Source: Acetofilamentum sp.
GTDB lineage: Bacteria > Bacteroidota > Bacteroidia > Bacteroidales > JAADGE01
DNA length: 16,657 nucleotides
Direction of reading: 5' to 3'
NCBI GenBank assembly: GCA_020720705.1
Contig: DYOJ01000012.1
Location: forward strand, 1-16,657
In this document: in pieces, positions 14,301 through 16,657 of the stretch
How the letters are laid out: each line of letters starts with the position of its first letter
Numbering within the stretch: position 1 is the stretch's first letter
Position numbers and translations under genes: made by a program
The notes under the pieces: model-generated
The model's database searches: none
The model's input: the letters and a program-made list of their open reading frames with translations, nothing else
What the model was told of the DNA's origin: nothing

Positions 14301-16657
14301 TCTGAGGCAGTTAGTTTTGAAACAGGTTCTAATCCTGAAAATTATTTTGTAAACAACAACATAGGCTTGCCATCAACTGCTTCGATTGATGCAGATAACG
14401 AGAAGATTGTTTTGCTCGAATTTGCATCGCAATTTCAAGACAATCAGTCTTATACGTTACAAGTTTCAAATATTGAAAATAATTGCTTGATACAGGCTTC
14501 AAATTACGAAACGCAATTTGATTATCATCGGATTGCAACAATTTCAATACAAGTAGTTTCTGCAAACGAATTAAAAGTCTATTTTTCGGAATACGCTAAT
14601 AGTCAATCTGCTGCCGATACGATAAACTATTTTGTCAGCGGAGACATTGGGTATCCGGAAAGTTGTGTTCCCGAATATTCAGATTTAAGAATTGTTCATC
14701 TCTATTTTGACCAAGATTTTACAATGGAACAAATCTATACACTTACTGTTCAGAATATTGCAGATGTAAACGGAAATCTGATTGTTCCTGCTGATTTTCA
14801 ATTCTACTATTACGAGCCACAAGCCTTTGATATTGTGATAAATGAAATAATGTGCGATATTACACCTGCCCCTTCTGCAATTCCGGCTTTTGAATATATC
14901 GAAATCTATAACAATTCTGATTATGATTTGGATTTGAACAGTTGGAAAATTACAATTGGTGATAATTCTCCAAAAACAATTCCTCAAATTACTGTTGAAT
15001 CAAAAACTTATGCCATAATTTGCCAAACCGAAGCCGCAAATGCTTTCGCTAATTTTGGCACTGTTATTCCGATTTTGGACGAATCACAGCTTACAACAAC
15101 GGGTAAACAAATCGTAATTTCACGTCCGGATGGTTCTGTGATTGAGAATATTACTTACGATGTGTTGTGGTATAACGACACTGAAAAAGACGGTGGCGGT
15201 TGGTCAATCGAGCGGATTGATTCCGAGAATTTTTGCGGAACTTTGCAGAATTGGACTGCATGTGAAAATCCGGTCGGCGGAACTCCGGGACGAATAAACT
15301 CGGTTTATGCAGTAAATCCCGACACTCAGTCTCCTGAAATATCCGAGTTTATTTATCAAGATTCAAAACATATTCAATTGATATTCAGCGAATACGTATT
15401 GACAACCGAAGCTCAAAACACACTCAATTATATTCTCAACTCAAATCTAAACCCGAGTAGCGCAGTTCAAAGTCTGTCGGATGCTAAAATTGTAAATTTA
15501 ACTTTTGCAGATAACTTTTCGGTTGGAAGAGATAGCCTGATTATTAGAAACTTATCGGATAATTGCGGTAATCTGTTTATTGAAACAATGTTTGAGTTTC
15601 AATATGTTCCGATATTTTTGAAATCGGTTGAAGTCATCGGTCAAAACCAATTAAGTCTGACTTTCTCCGAAAAGGTCAATTTGTCTGATGCCCAAAATCC
15701 TGAAAACTATGTCGTTAATAATTCAATCGGCTCTCCGTTTTCGGCAACAATAAGCAATGCTGACAGTAGCAAAGTCCGTTTGCAATTTGACACTGATTTC
15801 ATAAACGGAACATACAACTTAATAACAGTCAGCAATATAACAGACAGAAATGATAATGTTATGCCAACTGCCGAAATCGAATTTGCCTACTACATTCCGC
15901 AAGCTTTTGATGTTGTTTTTTCTGAGATAATGTGTGATATAACGCCTTCGCCGGTTGGTTTGCCGAATGCCAAATATGTTGAAATTAAAAACTTGTCAAA
16001 CTATGACCTGGATATGGCAGGATGGATTTTTGCTCCGGAAAGTCAAAGCGAAAAAGTTTTCTCTTCAATCAAATTACCTCGTGATACTTTTATCATCATT
16101 TGTGAAGATGATTTTGAATCGGCATTTTCCGAACACGGAATTGTTGCGCCGATATTAGGCAGTTCGGATTTATCAACCACAGGTAAAAAACTGAAACTCT
16201 TTAGCCCTCAGGGAACATTGATTGACGAAGTGGACTATAAAAACTCTTGGTACGATGCCCCAAACGGAACAAACCAAGAAGACGGCGGCTTTGCACTCGA
16301 AAAAATTGACCTCTCAAACTTTTGTGCCGGCGATGAAAATTGGAATGTTACCACCATGCTCAATGGAGGAACACCCGGAAAAACAAATTCAATTCATGCA
16401 GAAAATCCCTATACCGTAACCCCTGAATTAGATTCAATATCAGTGCTTTCGTCAAGTGAAATTTATGTATATCTCACCGACATTGTAAGCTTTGAAAGCG
16501 GAGCAATAACCTCAAATTTTATAGTAAATAACAGCATCGGTTCGCCCGATACCGTGATAATTGATGCCGATAACAGACAAATTCTGAAACTTAATTTCGC
16601 AAATCAATTTCAGGACGTTCAATCTTATGAATTACAGATTGAAAATCTTAAAAATAA
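11373..16657 (+). CDS. Giant secreted multidomain protein with lamin-tail and Ig-like repeats (3' end outside window)
   Basis: The frame from ATG 11373 is open to the window edge: at least 1761 residues, no stop. A signal peptide (MKYFALLLLGMMPLFITAQ) shows export. Residues about 20-231 form a concanavalin/LamG-like beta-sandwich ending LWIDDITINGAP. After this come SbsA/Big_5-like Ig domains (pattern LxVxFSE...NY.V...G.P...YTLTVxNIxDxxGN) and lamin-tail domains (LTD; pattern VINEIMCDI...YIEIYNN..YDLDLNGW...GGTPG). Order: Ig1 237-330, Ig2 331-428, LTD1 430-590, Ig3 598-690, Ig4 691-789, LTD2 790-957, Ig5 958-1050, Ig6 1052-1149, LTD3 1150-1319, Ig7 1320-1412, Ig8 1413-1509, LTD4 1511-1683, Ig9 1684 onward. 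LTDs in secreted bacterial proteins often accompany nucleases or adhesins; no catalytic domain is visible here. An adhesive or matrix role and type IX export are inferences; the C-terminal sorting region is not in the window. Cys residues recur at equivalent LTD positions (for example Cys439), suggesting disulfides. Confidence 0.9.
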   Translation, partial: MKYFALLLLGMMPLFITAQISHTFEAETLNEWTQFPDSRWEISTTTPLSGTASLHHAFDNPEVGYDAISNMFGGINISGGTTEWQFRVKHNYGPSSGNNWSFFLMSSADASQMTANGTTDGYAVGVNFTGSDDFLKLWKISAGTATEIINTNLDWETAIGTSGTPGIKVTRSQTGEWAVFVDTDGGFDNLVQYGTTVTETSYSTATYYGICYEYSASADRKLWIDDITINGAPDTEAPQLSEIEAFSSRLLNVKFNEKLLESEAETPSNYSVDASLGMPVSAVLSGNGTTVALTFATDFTAGFEYTLTVSNIKDMSGNSITTASKTFEYENIKPTSVVAVSLNQIEIEFNKDVSAGSASNLLNFSVNGGVGNPLSSEQLVDNLKKIKLTFAQDFVLEQIYTLTVQNIADVNGNLIVPADFQFSYYEPQAFDIVINEIMCDISPLPVAIPAYEYIEIYNNSNYDLDLNGWKIAIGTNSPKIFPQIIIQSKTYAIICQTEAENVFENFGTVIPILDESQLTTTGKQIVISRPDGSVIENITYDVLWYNDTEKDGGGWSIERIDSENFCGTLLNWTACENPVGGTPGRVNSVYAVNPDAQAPEITKFIYQDSKHIQLIFNEYVLTTEAQNPLNYILNGSLNPNSAVQSVTDAKIVNLTFADNFPLGSNSLNIKNLSDNCDNILSDTIFSFDYQLISLINLDVVNQNQLNVYFSEKVEINSAQNISNYIVNNSIGNPFLASINNTDSSIIAIQFEADFELGIYNTLSISGITDRNGNTIQPSVTEFAYYVPKKFDVVFSEIMFDINPVPTGLPAAKYVEIKNISNYDLDMTGWSFAPEGQTEKIFPSVKLLKGEYLILCESVNSEAMAQFGKTAGILSSSDLTVSDKKLQLLTPSGLKSDEITYSASWFGDESRDDGGFSLERIDCTNFCQGDENWNVSVDLTGGTPCAENSISATNPYTLVPETDSISVISSDEIKLFFSEAVSFETGSNPENYFVNNNIGLPSTASIDADNEKIVLLEFASQFQDNQSYTLQVSNIENNCLIQASNYETQFDYHRIATISIQVVSANELKVYFSEYANSQSAADTINYFVSGDIGYPESCVPEYSDLRIVHLYFDQDFTMEQIYTLTVQNIADVNGNLIVPADFQFYYYEPQAFDIVINEIMCDITPAPSAIPAFEYIEIYNNSDYDLDLNSWKITIGDNSPKTIPQITVESKTYAIICQTEAANAFANFGTVIPILDESQLTTTGKQIVISRPDGSVIENITYDVLWYNDTEKDGGGWSIERIDSENFCGTLQNWTACENPVGGTPGRINSVYAVNPDTQSPEISEFIYQDSKHIQLIFSEYVLTTEAQNTLNYILNSNLNPSSAVQSLSDAKIVNLTFADNFSVGRDSLIIRNLSDNCGNLFIETMFEFQYVPIFLKSVEVIGQNQLSLTFSEKVNLSDAQNPENYVVNNSIGSPFSATISNADSSKVRLQFDTDFINGTYNLITVSNITDRNDNVMPTAEIEFAYYIPQAFDVVFSEIMCDITPSPVGLPNAKYVEIKNLSNYDLDMAGWIFAPESQSEKVFSSIKLPRDTFIIICEDDFESAFSEHGIVAPILGSSDLSTTGKKLKLFSPQGTLIDEVDYKNSWYDAPNGTNQEDGGFALEKIDLSNFCAGDENWNVTTMLNGGTPGKTNSIHAENPYTVTPELDSISVLSSSEIYVYLTDIVSFESGAITSNFIVNNSIGSPDTVIIDADNRQILKLNFANQFQDVQSYELQIENLKN
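12657..14822 (+). repeat. Super-repeat unit 1 (LTD-A, two Ig, LTD-B, two Ig)
   Basis: A 2166-bp (722-codon) in-frame block inside the giant gene. It starts at the codons for AFDIVINEIMCDI and ends just before the next occurrence of the same codons. It contains LTD1 and LTD2, which differ clearly from each other, and four Ig-like domains. The block boundary is arbitrary in phase: the preceding Ig2 tail also matches the Ig6 tail at the same offset. Confidence 0.9.
12957..13075 (+). repeat. 119-bp exact direct repeat, copy 1 (within LTD1)
   Basis: Base-for-base identical to 15123-15241, including third codon positions. It encodes the LTD segment from RPDGSVIENITYDVLWYND to the NFCG turn. Flanking sequence on both sides continues as a strong but imperfect match. 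Confidence 0.95.
14823..16657 (+). repeat. Super-repeat unit 2 (cut by window end)
   Basis: Second copy of the 2166-bp block, 1835 bases visible. LTD3 corresponds to LTD1 and LTD4 to LTD2. Both LTD pairs lie exactly 2166 bases apart (12660/14826 and 13740/15906), so there is no net insertion or deletion across the compared span. Ig7, Ig8 and Ig9 correspond to Ig3, Ig4 and Ig5. Confidence 0.9.
15123..15241 (+). repeat. 119-bp exact direct repeat, copy 2 (within LTD3)
   Basis: Identical partner of 12957-13075, 2166 bases downstream. The surrounding protein pair is also highly similar, but with scattered synonymous and amino-acid differences, so the identity is locally concentrated. Confidence 0.95.

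Noticed and set aside
11829..15000. Several open frames of 60-100 codons in other frames and on the minus strand
   Set aside because: All lie inside the continuous giant gene, whose frame shows clear LTD and Ig repeats; the others lack start context or family features.
12657..16657. CRISPR array or transposon as explanation of the repeats
   Set aside because: The repeats are long, in frame, protein-coding and variable in a codon-aware way. There are no short regular repeats with unique spacers and no transposase.

Overview
The window looks like the chromosome of a member of the phylum Bacteroidota. The evidence is AT-rich DNA, secreted proteins whose signal peptides end in the S/T-A-Q style of this phylum, start codons without a Shine-Dalgarno sequence, promoter-like TAnnTTTG boxes, a TPR/PD40/OmpA envelope protein, an ECF sigma factor with a membrane-anchored partner, and a very large lamin-tail/Ig-like surface protein. 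The genus cannot be named from sequence alone. No tRNA, rRNA, CRISPR array, transposase or phage gene was recognised.

Layout. The left edge (1-1191) holds the 3' end of an unrecognised gene and a family 2 glycosyltransferase, which ends at a strong bidirectional hairpin terminator. Next, on the minus strand (4124 down to 1455), is a three-gene operon: ECF sigma factor, single-pass membrane protein (probable anti-sigma factor), and an outer-membrane beta-barrel protein with a periplasmic coiled coil. Divergent from it is a lipoprotein acid phosphatase/5'-nucleotidase of the e(P4) family (4217-5047, plus). A 46-bp perfect palindrome separates this from a convergent minus-strand pair (8851 down to 5147): a secreted protein of unknown function and a membrane-anchored SpoIIE/PP2C phosphatase, three bases apart. 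On the plus strand follow an OmpA-type TPR/PD40 protein (9062-11275) and the start of a giant repeat protein (11373 to beyond the right edge, at least 1761 codons).

How the genes relate. Nearly everything here concerns the cell envelope: glycan synthesis, envelope stress sensing (sigma, anti-sigma, OMP), a sensor-type serine/threonine phosphatase with its secreted neighbour, a peptidoglycan-binding OmpA protein, and a surface-exposed modular protein. The OmpA protein resembles the type IX secretion accessory protein PorE in part of its domain order. The giant protein is the kind of cargo that system exports, but its C-terminal end, where a sorting domain would lie, is outside the window.

Most notable. 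The giant gene is built as a higher-order repeat: a 2166-bp (722-codon) block of two alternating lamin-tail types and four Ig-like domains is followed by a second copy at exactly the same spacing, with a 119-bp stretch that is base-for-base identical. No clearly new defence or mobile system is visible.
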